DNA of 64,000 nucleotides from Prochlorococcus sp. AG-363-O06 (lineage in GTDB: Bacteria; Cyanobacteriota; Cyanobacteriia; PCC-6307; Cyanobiaceae), in the NCBI GenBank assembly GCA_003280085.1, contig QCFY01000002.1:1-64000 (forward strand), written 5' to 3'. The translations under genes were made by a program, and so were the position numbers. Below, in pieces: positions 50,847-60,582 of the stretch. Each line of letters starts with the position of its first letter. Position 1 is the stretch's first letter. Below the pieces are notes generated by a model. The model was not told the origin of the DNA and did no database searches. It was given only the letters and a program-made list of their open reading frames with translations.

Positions 50847-51623
50847 ATGCCAATACTTAAGCTTAAAGGTAATTCTATTGGCAAAGTTTATGGGGTGCTA
50901 TTTGACAAAGATGGCACCCTTTCCAATAGCGAGCTATATTTAAAAGACCTTTCTATGCTAAGAATAAAAGCAGCACTTTCAATATTTAAAGATAGATACC
51001 CAAATATAAAAAAATATTCAGAACTTGATAAATTACTTAGAAAGGCATATGGAATCAAGCCCTATGGAATAGATCCAGCTGGGACAATTGCAATTGGCTC
51101 GCGCTCAGAAAATATTTATTCTACAGCAACAATTCTGTCTATACTAGGAGCCACTTGGCCAGATGCCCTAGAAATTTCAACCCAGATATTTGATATTGCC
51201 GACAATGAACACAGAAATGAAAAATCTTATATCCAAGAAAGGTTGATATTAGATGGTGCAAAAAGTTTTCTAAATGAGCTAAAGAATGCCGGCGTTAAAT
51301 GTGGACTGATCAGTAATGACTCTGAATCAGGCATTAGACAATTTATAAAAGCTAATCAATTAGAAGAAATATTTCCTTACATCTGGAGTGCAAACAATGT
51401 TCCTGCCAAGCCGGATCCAATGGCCCTACATAATCTTTGCTCACTTGCACAGCTTTGCCCCAATGAATGTGCCTTAATTGGAGATGCAGATTCTGATCTA
51501 AAAATGGCAAGGCAGGCTGGGGTCAAACTTGCAATTGGTTATCTGGCAGGATGGAGTATGACGCCAACACTAAGCAACCATCATCACCTTATTAACCACT
51601 GGAATGAACTCAGCATCGAGTAA
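50847..51623 (+). CDS. HAD-superfamily phosphatase
   Basis: HAD hydrolase of the phosphoglycolate-phosphatase-like group. DKDGTLSNS is motif I, GLISNDSESG is motif II, AKPDP motif III and ALIGDADSDLKMARQAGV motif IV. The helical cap lies between motifs I and II. Substrate is unknown; phosphoglycolate and other small phosphates are candidates. It starts 14 bp after rpsA and precedes metK by 33 bp. Confidence 0.85.
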   Translation: MPILKLKGNSIGKVYGVLFDKDGTLSNSELYLKDLSMLRIKAALSIFKDRYPNIKKYSELDKLLRKAYGIKPYGIDPAGTIAIGSRSENIYSTATILSILGATWPDALEISTQIFDIADNEHRNEKSYIQERLILDGAKSFLNELKNAGVKCGLISNDSESGIRQFIKANQLEEIFPYIWSANNVPAKPDPMALHNLCSLAQLCPNECALIGDADSDLKMARQAGVKLAIGYLAGWSMTPTLSNHHHLINHWNELSIE

Positions 51624-51656
51624 AACACTAAAGTCACTAGCAATATTTACTAAATA

Positions 51657-52889
51657 ATGAACCGCTACGTTTTCACATCTGAATCTGTCACAGAAGGGCA
51701 TCCTGACAAAATATGCGATCAAATTAGTGATGCAGTTTTAGACGCTCTTCTAGAACAAGACCCAACTAGTAGGGTCGCCTGTGAAACTGTTGTGAACACT
51801 GGTCTTTGTCTTATTACAGGAGAAGTGACCTCTAATGCAAAAGTGGATTTCATTCGTCTAGTGAGAAAAGTGATAAATGAAATTGGATATAACGATTCAC
51901 GAGCAGGTGGGTTTGATTCCAATAGTTGTGCTGTTCTTGTAGCGCTTGATCAACAATCTCCAGATATTGCACAAGGTGTTAATGAGGCTGATGACTATGC
52001 AAGTGATCCTTTAGATCTTGTTGGGGCTGGTGATCAAGGCATCATGTTTGGTTATGCCTGTAATGAGACCCCCGAGTTGATGCCTTTACCAATTAGTTTG
52101 GCTCATAGGCTTTCACGAAGATTAGCCAAGGTTAGACATGACGAGACCTTGGAATATCTTTTGCCAGATGGAAAAACACAAGTCAGTGTTCTATATGAAA
52201 ATGACCAGCCAATAGCCATAGATACAATTTTAATCTCTACGCAACACACAAAAGAAGTCTCAGGCCTCTATGGCGAAGAAGAAATAAGAAAGAAAATCCA
52301 AGAAGATTTATGGGAACACGTTGTAATTCCATCCACTTCGGACTTAATTATTCAGCCAAAACTTGAAGAGACAAGATTCCTTGTAAATCCAACAGGGAAA
52401 TTCGTTGTTGGAGGCCCTCAAGGTGACGCAGGGCTTACTGGTAGAAAGATTATTGTCGATACTTATGGAGGATATGCCCGACATGGTGGAGGGGCCTTCT
52501 CTGGCAAAGACCCCACAAAAGTCGATCGTTCTGCAGCTTATGCAGCTAGATTCGTAGCAAAATGCCTAGTTGCTGCCGGATTAGCTCATCGAGCTGAAGT
52601 GCAACTTAGTTACGCAATAGGGGTAGCTAAACCAGTTTCAATTTTAGTTGAAAGTTTTAGTACTGGGAAATTAACTAATGACGAGCTAACAAAAATCGTA
52701 ATTGAAAACTTTGATTTACGTCCAGGAGCAATTATTAAGCAATTTAATCTCCAAAAACTTCCAAGCATGAATAACGGAAGCTTCTACAAAAAAACAGCCG
52801 CATATGGACACTTTGGCAGACCTGATCTAAATCTGCCCTGGGAAGATGTTGCAAAGAAAGCAATTGTTTTAAAGCAGAACTTATCATAA
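51657..52889 (+). CDS. metK: S-adenosylmethionine synthase
   Basis: MetK makes SAM from methionine and [26 protein letters not shown] is the N-terminal signature, [12 protein letters not shown] the hexapeptide-containing motif, and [19 protein letters not shown] the P-loop-like motif. Length 410 aa. No SAM riboswitch is visible in the 33-bp gap upstream. Confidence 0.97.
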   Translation: MNRYVFTSESVTEGHPDKICDQISDAVLDALLEQDPTSRVACETVVNTGLCLITGEVTSNAKVDFIRLVRKVINEIGYNDSRAGGFDSNSCAVLVALDQQSPDIAQGVNEADDYASDPLDLVGAGDQGIMFGYACNETPELMPLPISLAHRLSRRLAKVRHDETLEYLLPDGKTQVSVLYENDQPIAIDTILISTQHTKEVSGLYGEEEIRKKIQEDLWEHVVIPSTSDLIIQPKLEETRFLVNPTGKFVVGGPQGDAGLTGRKIIVDTYGGYARHGGGAFSGKDPTKVDRSAAYAARFVAKCLVAAGLAHRAEVQLSYAIGVAKPVSILVESFSTGKLTNDELTKIVIENFDLRPGAIIKQFNLQKLPSMNNGSFYKKTAAYGHFGRPDLNLPWEDVAKKAIVLKQNLS

Positions 52890-52918
52890 CTACAAAACCT
52901 AAATATCAACCGGGGCAT

Positions 52919-54169
52919 ATGTCTAGTGACTCGCTAGTTCTCGGAATAGATCTAGGAACAAGTGGTATAAAAATTGTCGTAATAAACCAAACCAATGAAC
53001 TAATTTATGCTGCTGATACTGAATATGAAGAGGGAATTGCAATAGCAAAAGATTGGGAAGTTTGCTTAAAAAAGATCATAAGAGAAATTCCTAAAGCAAT
53101 CAAAGAAAAGCTTATAGCATGCTCTATAGATGGTACATCTGGAACCTTAGTTGCTTGTGACTATAAAGGAGTGCCATTAGGAAATGCCATTCCATATTAT
53201 TCGAATATGCTACCTAAAGATAGAAGGTTTGAAGGTCTAGACCCTAAGAATATAAGGCTTAATAAAAACCTAAGTAGCTTCACCAGAGCATTAACTTTAG
53301 TTGAAGAATATGGCAATCATATACTTCTAAGGCATCAAGCAGATTGGCTAACTGGGTGGATGCTTGATAAATGGAAATATGGGGAAGAGGGTAATAATAT
53401 AAAGCTTGGCTGGAGCATAATTAATAAGTCATGGCCTAAAAATTTTGAGGAATTATCATGGAGAAATGCTTTGCCAGTTATTGTCCATAGTGGCGCTAAT
53501 CTAGGGAAAATAGCATTAGGAAGAGCTAGGGTCCTTGGCCTACCACAATCATTATCAATTATTGCAGGTACTACTGATTCAAATGCAGCATTTATTAGTG
53601 CGGAGGCTTCTCGAGATGATGGAGTAACTGTACTCGGAAGCACAATTGTTTTAAAGCGTTTTGTAGAAAGTCCAATCGAATTACCTGGCATTACCAATCA
53701 TCTAATAAACGGACAGTGGATTTGTGGAGGAGCCTCAAATTCGGGGGGGGCAGTACTGAAAAAATTTTTTAATTCCAAAGACCTAATTGAATTAAGTCGG
53801 CAAATCAATCCTGAGTTAAGTAGTGGTATTTTTCTTAGACCACTTCCATTCAAAGGAGAGAGATTCCCAATAAATGATCCCAATCTAGAGCCTATTTTAA
53901 AGCCAAGGCCAATTAGTGATTCCTTATACCTACATGCTTTATTAGAAGGAATGGCCAGAATCGAATCAGAAGGATGGCATCGATTATCTAAAGTCGGTGC
54001 CAAGTTACCTAAAAGAATTATCACATTGGGAGGCGGCGCCAGAAATCCACAATGGAGAAGGTTAAGAGAAAGATTAATTGGGATCCCAATAATAAGTTGT
54101 AAAAATTCTCCTGCAATTGGAGCAGCTCTCCTAGCATTAAACGCCGTGAAAAATCCTAATAATAAATAG
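52919..54169 (+). CDS. FGGY-family carbohydrate kinase (ribulokinase-like)
   Basis: The protein has the FGGY fold: LGIDLGTSGIKIVV, CSIDGTSGTLVACD, an AGTTDSNAAFIS block and IITLGGGARNPQWRRLR at the C-terminal adenosine site. Length is 416 aa, shorter than GlpK. It resembles the cyanobacterial/plant XK-1 type, reported to act on D-ribulose; substrate here is inferred. It follows metK by 29 bp. Confidence 0.85.
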   Translation: MSSDSLVLGIDLGTSGIKIVVINQTNELIYAADTEYEEGIAIAKDWEVCLKKIIREIPKAIKEKLIACSIDGTSGTLVACDYKGVPLGNAIPYYSNMLPKDRRFEGLDPKNIRLNKNLSSFTRALTLVEEYGNHILLRHQADWLTGWMLDKWKYGEEGNNIKLGWSIINKSWPKNFEELSWRNALPVIVHSGANLGKIALGRARVLGLPQSLSIIAGTTDSNAAFISAEASRDDGVTVLGSTIVLKRFVESPIELPGITNHLINGQWICGGASNSGGAVLKKFFNSKDLIELSRQINPELSSGIFLRPLPFKGERFPINDPNLEPILKPRPISDSLYLHALLEGMARIESEGWHRLSKVGAKLPKRIITLGGGARNPQWRRLRERLIGIPIISCKNSPAIGAALLALNAVKNPNNK

Positions 54170-54206
54170 TAAGATTGACAACAACAAATTCATATGTAAA
54201 GAATTC

Positions 54207-54317
54207 ATGCCAAAGCTAAATGAGGTGCTGACAATTATCATTTTCATCGTTCTATCTAGCTATATAGTCTTTAGCTCCTTCAAGCTTGCGTTATTACTAT
54301 GGCAGAGGTTTAGCTAG
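54207..54317 (+). CDS. single-helix membrane micro-protein (36 aa)
   Basis: The frame starts MPKLNEVLTIIIFIVLSSYI and continues VFSSFKLALLLW, one transmembrane helix. It lies 37 bp after the kinase. Not recognised; may be a small photosynthetic or stress membrane protein. Confidence 0.4.
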   Translation: MPKLNEVLTIIIFIVLSSYIVFSSFKLALLLWQRFS

Positions 54318-54372
54318 CGACAAAATCAGCCAACATAAAGACTATTTCTATAGATCCACCTAACAAAACAAA

Positions 54373-54654
54373 ATGTCTTCTGAACCATTAACTCCTCAAA
54401 TCGCAGATCGCATCTGCAAGCATATGAATAATGATCACCCGGAAGCAGTTTCTGCTTATGCCATTCATTATGGAGGTATAAGAAATGCTTATAAAGCAAA
54501 GATGGTCAAGATTAAGTCAGACTCTATGGATATCGAAGTTGACGGGGAAATCATTCAAATAGCTTTCGATCACAACTTGAGGAACAGTGAGGATGCTCAC
54601 AAGACCTTAGTAGCAATGCTGAAGTGTATTGATAAGGACTCAGCAATGGATTGA
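54373..54654 (+). CDS. DUF2470 domain protein
   Basis: The 93-residue protein matches the DUF2470 domain seen at the end of heme-utilisation/HugZ-like and chloroplast proteins: ADRICKHMNNDHPEAVSAYAIHYGGI and IAFDHNLRNSEDAHKTLVAML. A heme-related role is possible by family but not shown here. Confidence 0.8.
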   Translation: MSSEPLTPQIADRICKHMNNDHPEAVSAYAIHYGGIRNAYKAKMVKIKSDSMDIEVDGEIIQIAFDHNLRNSEDAHKTLVAMLKCIDKDSAMD

Positions 54655-54759
54655 TGACTCCTTATCGGCTTTTCTTTCGAAGGAACGATGAGTGTATTGC
54701 CCATTAATCCAAAAAACACTCACTCAGTGCTCTAATATTAAAAACCGCGTAAGCGATAA

Positions 54760-54832
54760 GCCGGGATAGCTCAGTTGGTAGAGCAGGCGACTGAAAATCG
54801 CCGTGTCCCCAGTTCAAATCTGGGTCCTGGCA
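54760..54832 (+). tRNA. tRNA-Phe (GAA)
   Basis: Acceptor GCCGGGA/TCCTGGC, anticodon GAA in CTGAAAAT, T-arm CCAGTTCAAATCTGG. Flanked by no other RNA. Confidence 0.95.
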
Positions 54833-54937
54833 TTTCAAAGCTAAATGATGGCTGTCCAAGGACTCTTTATAGTCCTAAACGATTAATGGAATTGCTATCT
54901 CTAACCAAGAACCAAATTCAAATTATTTTGAGATTGC

Positions 54938-56329
54938 TTATTTAAGCAATTTACGAAATGCATTCTTTGCATCTTCCAATCTATTTAACTTGAAGTATGC
55001 CCAACCAAGGCAATTGTATGATCTCCAATCTGCATGCAAACAAGTCGCAGCCTTAAAAGCCTCTATAGCTTCCAAGGTTTGATCCAAATTAAATAATGCG
55101 ACACCCAGTCCTTGATATGCATCCCAATTCTTATTTATAAATAATGATCGACGAAATGACTCTATCGAATGGTCATATTCATTTTTCTTTAGGAAAGCCC
55201 AGCCAAGTCCTTGATAAGATTCCCAATTCTCATTTATTAAAATAGCATTATTAAATGCCTCGATTGCTTCATCATATTGATTCAATCTCAAGAAAGTGTC
55301 ACCTATTGCATGATAACAAGGCCATTCCTTTGATAATAATAATGACTCCTCATATGCGGCAATTGCCTGAGGAAATCGATTCATTTTATGGAAAGCTAAA
55401 CCAATTCCAAAAAAAGATAATGTATTTAGTCTTATTTGATTTGATTTATGAAATGCATCTATTGCTCTTTCAAATTGATTCATTTTCAAGAAAGCACTTC
55501 CTAAACCATGGTAAGAATTCCAAGTTGGATGCAAATCAACAGCATTATTAAAAGCTTCAATAGCGTCTTCATATTTATGATTTTTCAGGAAAATAGCTCC
55601 TAAGCCATGAAAACAATCAGGATCCTTATTTAGTTTTAAAGCCTCTAGAAAAAAAGATTCAGCCTCTTTATAATTACCTTTATGCATATTTACAGAAGCA
55701 ATACCACGGTATGCACACCAATTAGGATGAAGCTTAATTGATTCTCCAAATGCTTCAATAGCCTCATCTAATTGACTGGTTTTAATTAAAACTGTTCCTA
55801 ATCCCAAGAAAGAATTCCAGTTTGCAAATAAAGCAATTGATTTCTTAAATGCTTGTAGGACCTGGTCAGAACGATTATGCAACTTATAGAAAGACCAAGC
55901 ATAGCCATTATATGTTCTCCAATCTTCTTTAAATGCTAAAGACTTGCGAAAGGCTTCTATTGCCTGAGGGTATTGATTAATTTTAAATAACGCAAATCCA
56001 AGATCTTGGTATAAAGACCACTCACTTTTCAGAGCAATGGCCCTTAGAAATGATTTTTCTGCTTCGGGAGACTTTGTATCGCCAATACAAGCCAATCCAA
56101 GTCCTAAAAATGGATTTTCATTTTCAGAGATCTCTAAAGAATGGCTGTAGCCATCAATTTCGCCCTTGTCAATCTTTTGTCTAATTTGAGATACACCTAA
56201 ACCCTGATATGCAATCCAATCATCTCCATGATCAATTGATTTCATGAAAGACTTTTCAGCCTCTAAGAATTTTTCTTTATGGATAAATTGCCATCCCTCT
56301 TTATTAAATTTCTTCTTCAAAGTACTCAT
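54938..56329 (-). CDS. tandem TPR protein (about 13 repeats)
   Basis: The 463-residue protein is built almost wholly of 34-residue tetratricopeptide units of the form W-x-x-Y-x-G-L-G...A-I-E-A-F-x-x-A/S. Examples are WNSYHGLGSAFLKMNQFERA, WESYQGLGWAFLKKNEYDHS and WDAYQGLGVALFNLDQTLEA. The GLG position and a Trp at the start of most units are unusually regular. No signal peptide or enzyme domain is present, so it is probably a protein-binding scaffold. Target unknown. Confidence 0.85.
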   Translation of the reverse strand: MSTLKKKFNKEGWQFIHKEKFLEAEKSFMKSIDHGDDWIAYQGLGVSQIRQKIDKGEIDGYSHSLEISENENPFLGLGLACIGDTKSPEAEKSFLRAIALKSEWSLYQDLGFALFKINQYPQAIEAFRKSLAFKEDWRTYNGYAWSFYKLHNRSDQVLQAFKKSIALFANWNSFLGLGTVLIKTSQLDEAIEAFGESIKLHPNWCAYRGIASVNMHKGNYKEAESFFLEALKLNKDPDCFHGLGAIFLKNHKYEDAIEAFNNAVDLHPTWNSYHGLGSAFLKMNQFERAIDAFHKSNQIRLNTLSFFGIGLAFHKMNRFPQAIAAYEESLLLSKEWPCYHAIGDTFLRLNQYDEAIEAFNNAILINENWESYQGLGWAFLKKNEYDHSIESFRRSLFINKNWDAYQGLGVALFNLDQTLEAIEAFKAATCLHADWRSYNCLGWAYFKLNRLEDAKNAFRKLLK

Positions 56330-56466
56330 TGGGATCAGGCTTGTCTTCTAAAGATAATGATGCCTTGCCTAAGCACAAATCTTTTGTGAATGCAGCAAAT
56401 CTAATAAACTATACCAAATACTATTAAAAGAATACTTAAAGGTATTGAAATCTGCTTTTCGTTAAA

Positions 56467-56757
56467 ATGTTATTCAATACACATCTAGATCTCACTAAAA
56501 AACCCAAACCTACTATGCCTTACTTCCCTGAACAATCAGCTAACAACAGAGAGTTTAACAATGCAGATAGCTTCTGCATTGCTTTTGATAGCGCCTGGAA
56601 GGAACTAAATCAAGATGAATCCAGCAAGAAACAAGAACAAGATAAGAAAATAGAGCTCGCTTTAAAGCAAATAGAAAGTCATCCATTTGTAATTGATTCA
56701 CCATCAAAGGCACGAGATATTGCAAAATTCCGAATAAGGCTTTTAAAACTTGGATAA
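56467..56757 (+). CDS. hypothetical protein (96 aa)
   Basis: A mainly charged helical protein; the block DSFCIAFDSAWKELNQDES is followed by KKIELALKQIESHPFVID. The start at 56467 is uncertain, and the ATG at 56515 (MPYFPEQSAN) would give 80 residues. It converges with the coiled-coil gene, with 3 bp between the stops. Not recognised. Confidence 0.6.
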   Translation: MLFNTHLDLTKKPKPTMPYFPEQSANNREFNNADSFCIAFDSAWKELNQDESSKKQEQDKKIELALKQIESHPFVIDSPSKARDIAKFRIRLLKLG

Positions 56758-56760
56758 ATA

Positions 56761-57219
56761 TTAAGCCGACATCAAAGGCATTTGCTCATCATCTATATAT
56801 TCTGTTTCTATTGGGAGAACATCATTATCAAGTTCCTTTTCTTTAGAAGTTCCGGTATTGTATTGCAATTCTTGGTCTAAAGATCCAGATACTTGAGTAT
56901 CATCCAATGATTCAAGTACATTAGTTTTTGATGCCAAAAGAGTTTGCAAATGCATTACCTTTTCTTGACTATCTTTAAGAATCTTTTCATTAAGTTGATC
57001 CTTATCAAGCCTGATTAAAGACTCGGTTTTTTCCAAATTAGATAATCTTTCCTCAATCTCAAGCAACTTTAATGTCAAAGTCTCACTTAACTCACTAAAA
57101 CAAAGAAGTTGCTTACTAAGCCTTTGTTCAACCGAAAGAGCTTGATCATCTGTTGCCATAAGTGATGGCCTCAAATAAGGAACCTTGCTGATGGTATCGA
57201 GACCTAGCCATGTGTCCAT
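56761..57219 (-). CDS. coiled-coil hypothetical protein (152 aa)
   Basis: The start at 57219 (MDTWLGLDTISKVPYLRPSL) is preferred to 57324, which would overlap the PucC gene on the other strand. A coiled coil lies at about 25-95 (LLEIEERLSNLEKTESLIRL) and the tail is acidic (ETEYIDDEQMP). No family is recognised. It is divergent from the PucC-type gene with 32 bp between starts. Confidence 0.65.
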   Translation of the reverse strand: MDTWLGLDTISKVPYLRPSLMATDDQALSVEQRLSKQLLCFSELSETLTLKLLEIEERLSNLEKTESLIRLDKDQLNEKILKDSQEKVMHLQTLLASKTNVLESLDDTQVSGSLDQELQYNTGTSKEKELDNDVLPIETEYIDDEQMPLMSA

Positions 57220-57251
57220 ATCATTAAGGTAAATAAAACAGTACTGCCCAT

Positions 57252-58688
57252 ATGGAATCAAGCAAAGCCAATTCAACTGACCACGGGAATGCCTTGATAG
57301 AGGTGCAAAAAGGATTGCATCCATTAAGGCTTGCCAGGCTAAGTCTCTTTCAGGGTTGCCTGGGATGCCTAGCGGTGATTTTCGCCGGAATGCTTAACCG
57401 AATAATGATTTCAGAATTGGCATTCCCAGCAATTCTTGTAGGAGGAGGACTGGCCTTCGAACAACTAATGGCTCCTTCTAGAGTTCTTTTTGGAAATCTT
57501 TCAGACAGTTGGCCAATACGTGGAAGGAGAAGGACTCCCTACATATGGCTGGGATCAGCTGGCTTTTGTTTAATGTCAGTGCTTTCAATACCACTAATTT
57601 TCATCACAGAAAAAGCTTTACAGAAGGGCGAGCCTATTCAAATTGCTGCAAGTGCATTGGGATTATGCATTCTGTTCTCGCTATACGGCTTAGCAGTTTC
57701 AATGGCCACAACTCCATACCTTGCTCTAGTAATCGATTTAACTAATGAAAAAGAACGCCCAAAAGCCGTTGGAGTTATTTGGTGCATGTTAACAATAGGC
57801 ATTGTTGTAGGAGCCATAGCAATATCTATTGCCACCAAAGGCCTTGATGGGGTAGGAGATCCCGCACTTCTTGAACCAGCGCTACAGAAATTTATGATTT
57901 CAGTAAGCATAATTATTTTTATTATTACATTAATTTCTTGTTGGGGAATTGAGCCTCAACAACTAAGCAAGTCTGGATCCCAATCTCTATCCTCAGAGTC
58001 AAAGGAAGTGGGCCTAAAGGCCGCCTGGGAGCTGATAACATCTAGCAAACAAATTATCATTTTCTTTGTTTTTCTTATTTTATATACATTAGGTCTATTT
58101 CTACAAGATCCTATTCTTGAAAGCTATGGCGCAGAAGTATTTAATTTACCAATTTCTAAAACCACTCTTCTTAATGCATTCTGGGGGACCGGGACTCTTC
58201 TGGGCCTTCTCTTTGCCGGTCTTTGGATTACGCCTAGGTTAGGCAAGTTGACTACTGCAAGAATGGGTTGCTGGATGATAATTAGTTCTCTAATTCTCTT
58301 GATTTTAAGTGGAACAACCGCCAATGTGAATGGTCTTTATGGAGTCCTAGTCATCTTTGGCATTTCAGCCGGGATTGCTACAAACAGTGCTCTATCGTTA
58401 ATGCTTGATTTAACCCTCCCAGAAGTGGCTGGTACTTTTGTGGGGGTATGGGGTTTGGCACAGGCACTATCAAGGGCTTTAGGGAAAATTCTTGGAGGGG
58501 GGTTATTAGATTTGGGTAGACTAATAATCAGTCCGGAGAATCCTATGCTGGCCTTTTCATTTGTATTCTCGCTAGAAACTATTATCATGCTTTTGGCATT
58601 AGTTGTTTTAGGTAAATTAAGCATTCAGCAATTTAAAAAAGATACCCTTACTAAAATGGAGACCCTCCTAATTGCAGATCTTGATTAA
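57252..58688 (+). CDS. PucC/BCH-family transporter
   Basis: This is a 12-helix major-facilitator-like protein of the PucC family, linked to assembly or pigment delivery of light-harvesting complexes. LRLARLSLFQGCLGCLAVIF, GNLSDSWPIRGRRRTPYIWLG and TLPEVAGTFVGVWGLAQALSRALGK are family signatures in order. In Prochlorococcus the natural partners would be the Pcb antenna proteins; that is inference. It lies beside the phycoerythrin cluster. Confidence 0.9.
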   Translation: MESSKANSTDHGNALIEVQKGLHPLRLARLSLFQGCLGCLAVIFAGMLNRIMISELAFPAILVGGGLAFEQLMAPSRVLFGNLSDSWPIRGRRRTPYIWLGSAGFCLMSVLSIPLIFITEKALQKGEPIQIAASALGLCILFSLYGLAVSMATTPYLALVIDLTNEKERPKAVGVIWCMLTIGIVVGAIAISIATKGLDGVGDPALLEPALQKFMISVSIIIFIITLISCWGIEPQQLSKSGSQSLSSESKEVGLKAAWELITSSKQIIIFFVFLILYTLGLFLQDPILESYGAEVFNLPISKTTLLNAFWGTGTLLGLLFAGLWITPRLGKLTTARMGCWMIISSLILLILSGTTANVNGLYGVLVIFGISAGIATNSALSLMLDLTLPEVAGTFVGVWGLAQALSRALGKILGGGLLDLGRLIISPENPMLAFSFVFSLETIIMLLALVVLGKLSIQQFKKDTLTKMETLLIADLD

Positions 58689-58755
58689 AAGATATTATAG
58701 TATTTTGCTAAATATTAAATGCAACCAGATGGATGCCAATCATTAATGCCACATC

Positions 58756-59181
58756 ATGATTAAGAATAACACCTATCAAATTAAAGGCCTAATTAAAAAA
58801 AACCGTTCAGATTGTGATCTGATCTTTAAGTCCAAATCTGGACCACTAAAAATTGACCTTAAGCCTGAACATATAAGCCTATGGATTCCAACTCTAAAAA
58901 AGCAAGTTGAGCCTTGTAATCTACTAATCGCCTGCGAAAGAAATAATTGTGATTTTAGTGCCACAAAGCTAACTTGGGTCGTAGGTGCAGCTATTAGGCC
59001 CGTTTTCGTTGACAATCCAGATGAAACTTTTGGAATCTTGAGATCTTTAGGAATCAAAGAGGAATTGATCAAATTGGCCTTAAAACATTGTCCTGGTCTA
59101 GGCGATGACGTACCTTGGGCCTTATATCTAGAGCGACATGGATACTTAACAGCCTCACCAATATCAGATCAATTTATATAA
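58756..59181 (+). CDS. hypothetical protein in the phycoerythrin region (141 aa)
   Basis: The 141-residue cytosolic protein begins MIKNNTYQIKGLIKKNRSD and has four cysteines (EPCNLLIACERNNCDF, HCPG). I do not recognise a family. It lies between the PucC-type gene and the linker gene. Confidence 0.65.
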   Translation: MIKNNTYQIKGLIKKNRSDCDLIFKSKSGPLKIDLKPEHISLWIPTLKKQVEPCNLLIACERNNCDFSATKLTWVVGAAIRPVFVDNPDETFGILRSLGIKEELIKLALKHCPGLGDDVPWALYLERHGYLTASPISDQFI

Positions 59182-59245
59182 CTATACCTTTCAGTTGCAA
59201 ATGAATATTAATTCTCTTAGCGCACGTCAATAATATTTTTAAGTA

Positions 59246-59271
59246 TTTGAAATGTTGATATACATTTCAAA
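59246..59271 (+). promoter_or_regulatory. perfect dyad upstream of the phycoerythrin linker gene
   Basis: TTTGAAATGT-TGATAT-ACATTTCAAA is a perfect 10-bp inverted repeat with a 6-base spacer, about 95 bases before the linker ATG. It looks like a dimeric regulator site; no known cyanobacterial consensus is claimed. Confidence 0.5.
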
Positions 59272-59365
59272 CAAATCTATATCTATCTTACCGCGGAGTA
59301 ATTGACTTAAAAATAGGTTATAAAAGGACTAAGGCCTACTCACAAAAATCACAGCCTAAAAAGCA

Positions 59366-60322
59366 ATGCCTTTAAAAGATGGAAATAGATTCTCAATCCC
59401 TAGTGATGCACTAGGCTTTGGCGCTGAAAGCAACTACCCAAGTCGAGCATCATATGGCAAATCTAGAGTTTCAGGTAGCAACCTATTTAGCTACATACTT
59501 CATAGCAAAGCAGGCTGTATGCCAGGCAGGCGAGAACTTTTTACTAAAAACCCACTGACATCTCCTGAGATGTTGGATCCATTATTAAACAATCCAATAG
59601 TAAGGTCCTTTATCTTAAGAAATGATTCACAACTAAGGCCAACTATTGGAGAAAAGTATAACCAAGCATCAATAGAATCTTTTACATATCAGGAATATGC
59701 ACCTCATGATGATGAATCGCTGGAGTTGGCCAAGAAAGCTTGTTATAGGCAGGTTTTTGGAAACCTTCATTTAATGGATAGTGAGCGACCTATTGACTTA
59801 GAAAGAAGGCTTAGGAACGGTGACTTAACCATCCGTGAATTTATTAGAGGTCTTGCTAAGTCACCTTTTTATCGATCTCACTACTTTGAATATGTCAATC
59901 AACAAAGATCAATTGAACTCAATATAAAGCATCTACTAGGAAGGCCTCCATTGTCACAAGCAGAAATTGTTACCCACATTAAGATTTTAATCGATGAAGG
60001 TTTTGACCAGCACATAGACAGTTTGATTGATTCAAAAGAATACAAAGATGTTTTTGGAGAAGATATGGTCCCATTTCAGAGATGCTGGGACTCACCATGT
60101 GGCGCAAAAACCTCTAGCTTCAACAAAACTGCTGCATTAATGCGATCCTATGCAACTAGTGACAATGCTATTCATGAGCGCAAAACTTGTACGGGTGCTA
60201 CTGGCGGGAAAAGTCAACTTTTGGAGGAATTAGCCAAGGAGCACTACCAAGCAATAATCATTCCCGACAATGTAGAGTTAAGAAAATCTTCTAATCATCA
60301 AATAAAGGCCAAAACCATTTAA
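59366..60322 (+). CDS. ppeC: phycoerythrin-associated phycobilisome linker polypeptide
   Basis: The 318-residue protein has a PBS linker domain (PF00427 type) at about 15-180: FGAESNYPSRASYGKSRVSG-like lead, then ARKACYRQVFGNLHL-like, RLRNGDLTIREFIRGLAKSPFY and FVNQQRSIELNIKHLLGRPPLS-type motifs. The rest (ADLIDSKEYKDVFGEDMVPFQR-like) is the usual second half. In low-light Prochlorococcus a single linker of this kind remains with a degenerate phycoerythrin. The gene name follows Prochlorococcus usage and is by homology of pattern. Confidence 0.85.
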   Translation: MPLKDGNRFSIPSDALGFGAESNYPSRASYGKSRVSGSNLFSYILHSKAGCMPGRRELFTKNPLTSPEMLDPLLNNPIVRSFILRNDSQLRPTIGEKYNQASIESFTYQEYAPHDDESLELAKKACYRQVFGNLHLMDSERPIDLERRLRNGDLTIREFIRGLAKSPFYRSHYFEYVNQQRSIELNIKHLLGRPPLSQAEIVTHIKILIDEGFDQHIDSLIDSKEYKDVFGEDMVPFQRCWDSPCGAKTSSFNKTAALMRSYATSDNAIHERKTCTGATGGKSQLLEELAKEHYQAIIIPDNVELRKSSNHQIKAKTI

Positions 60323-60393
60323 ATACTCATGGGTCTTCACAAAGGCCAAGTATTTTCCAATCAAAACTTCTATTCCTATCGACTTAGCTCTCC

Positions 60394-60582
60394 ATGTCCC
60401 AGTTTCGCCCAACTTCCCATGAAAGACCGGGTGATCAATCTTCCAAGACGCCCTCAGGGAAAAAAGTCCCTATGGCAATGTCTATGATGGTTGATTCAAT
60501 GGTGAGAATGATTCAACAGGCAAATTCAGATACTGAAAGCTTGGAAACCGACGACCTCTCAGATACCATTGATGGGAATTGA
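60394..60582 (+). CDS. small hypothetical protein (62 aa) before cpeS
   Basis: The 62-residue product is methionine-rich in the middle (VPMAMSMMVDSMVRMIQQ) with a polar N-terminus. Its stop overlaps the cpeS start by 11 bp, so it is likely read as part of the linker-cpeS-cpeT transcript. Not recognised. Confidence 0.55.
   Translation: MSQFRPTSHERPGDQSSKTPSGKKVPMAMSMMVDSMVRMIQQANSDTESLETDDLSDTIDGN

Noticed and set aside
52919-54169. FGGY kinase as a second glycerol kinase
   Set aside because: It lacks the GlpK-specific glycerol-site blocks seen in 19103-20611 and is about 90 residues shorter.
57219-57324. Longer start (57324) for the coiled-coil gene
   Set aside because: It would run through the start of the PucC gene on the other strand and adds an unrelated segment.
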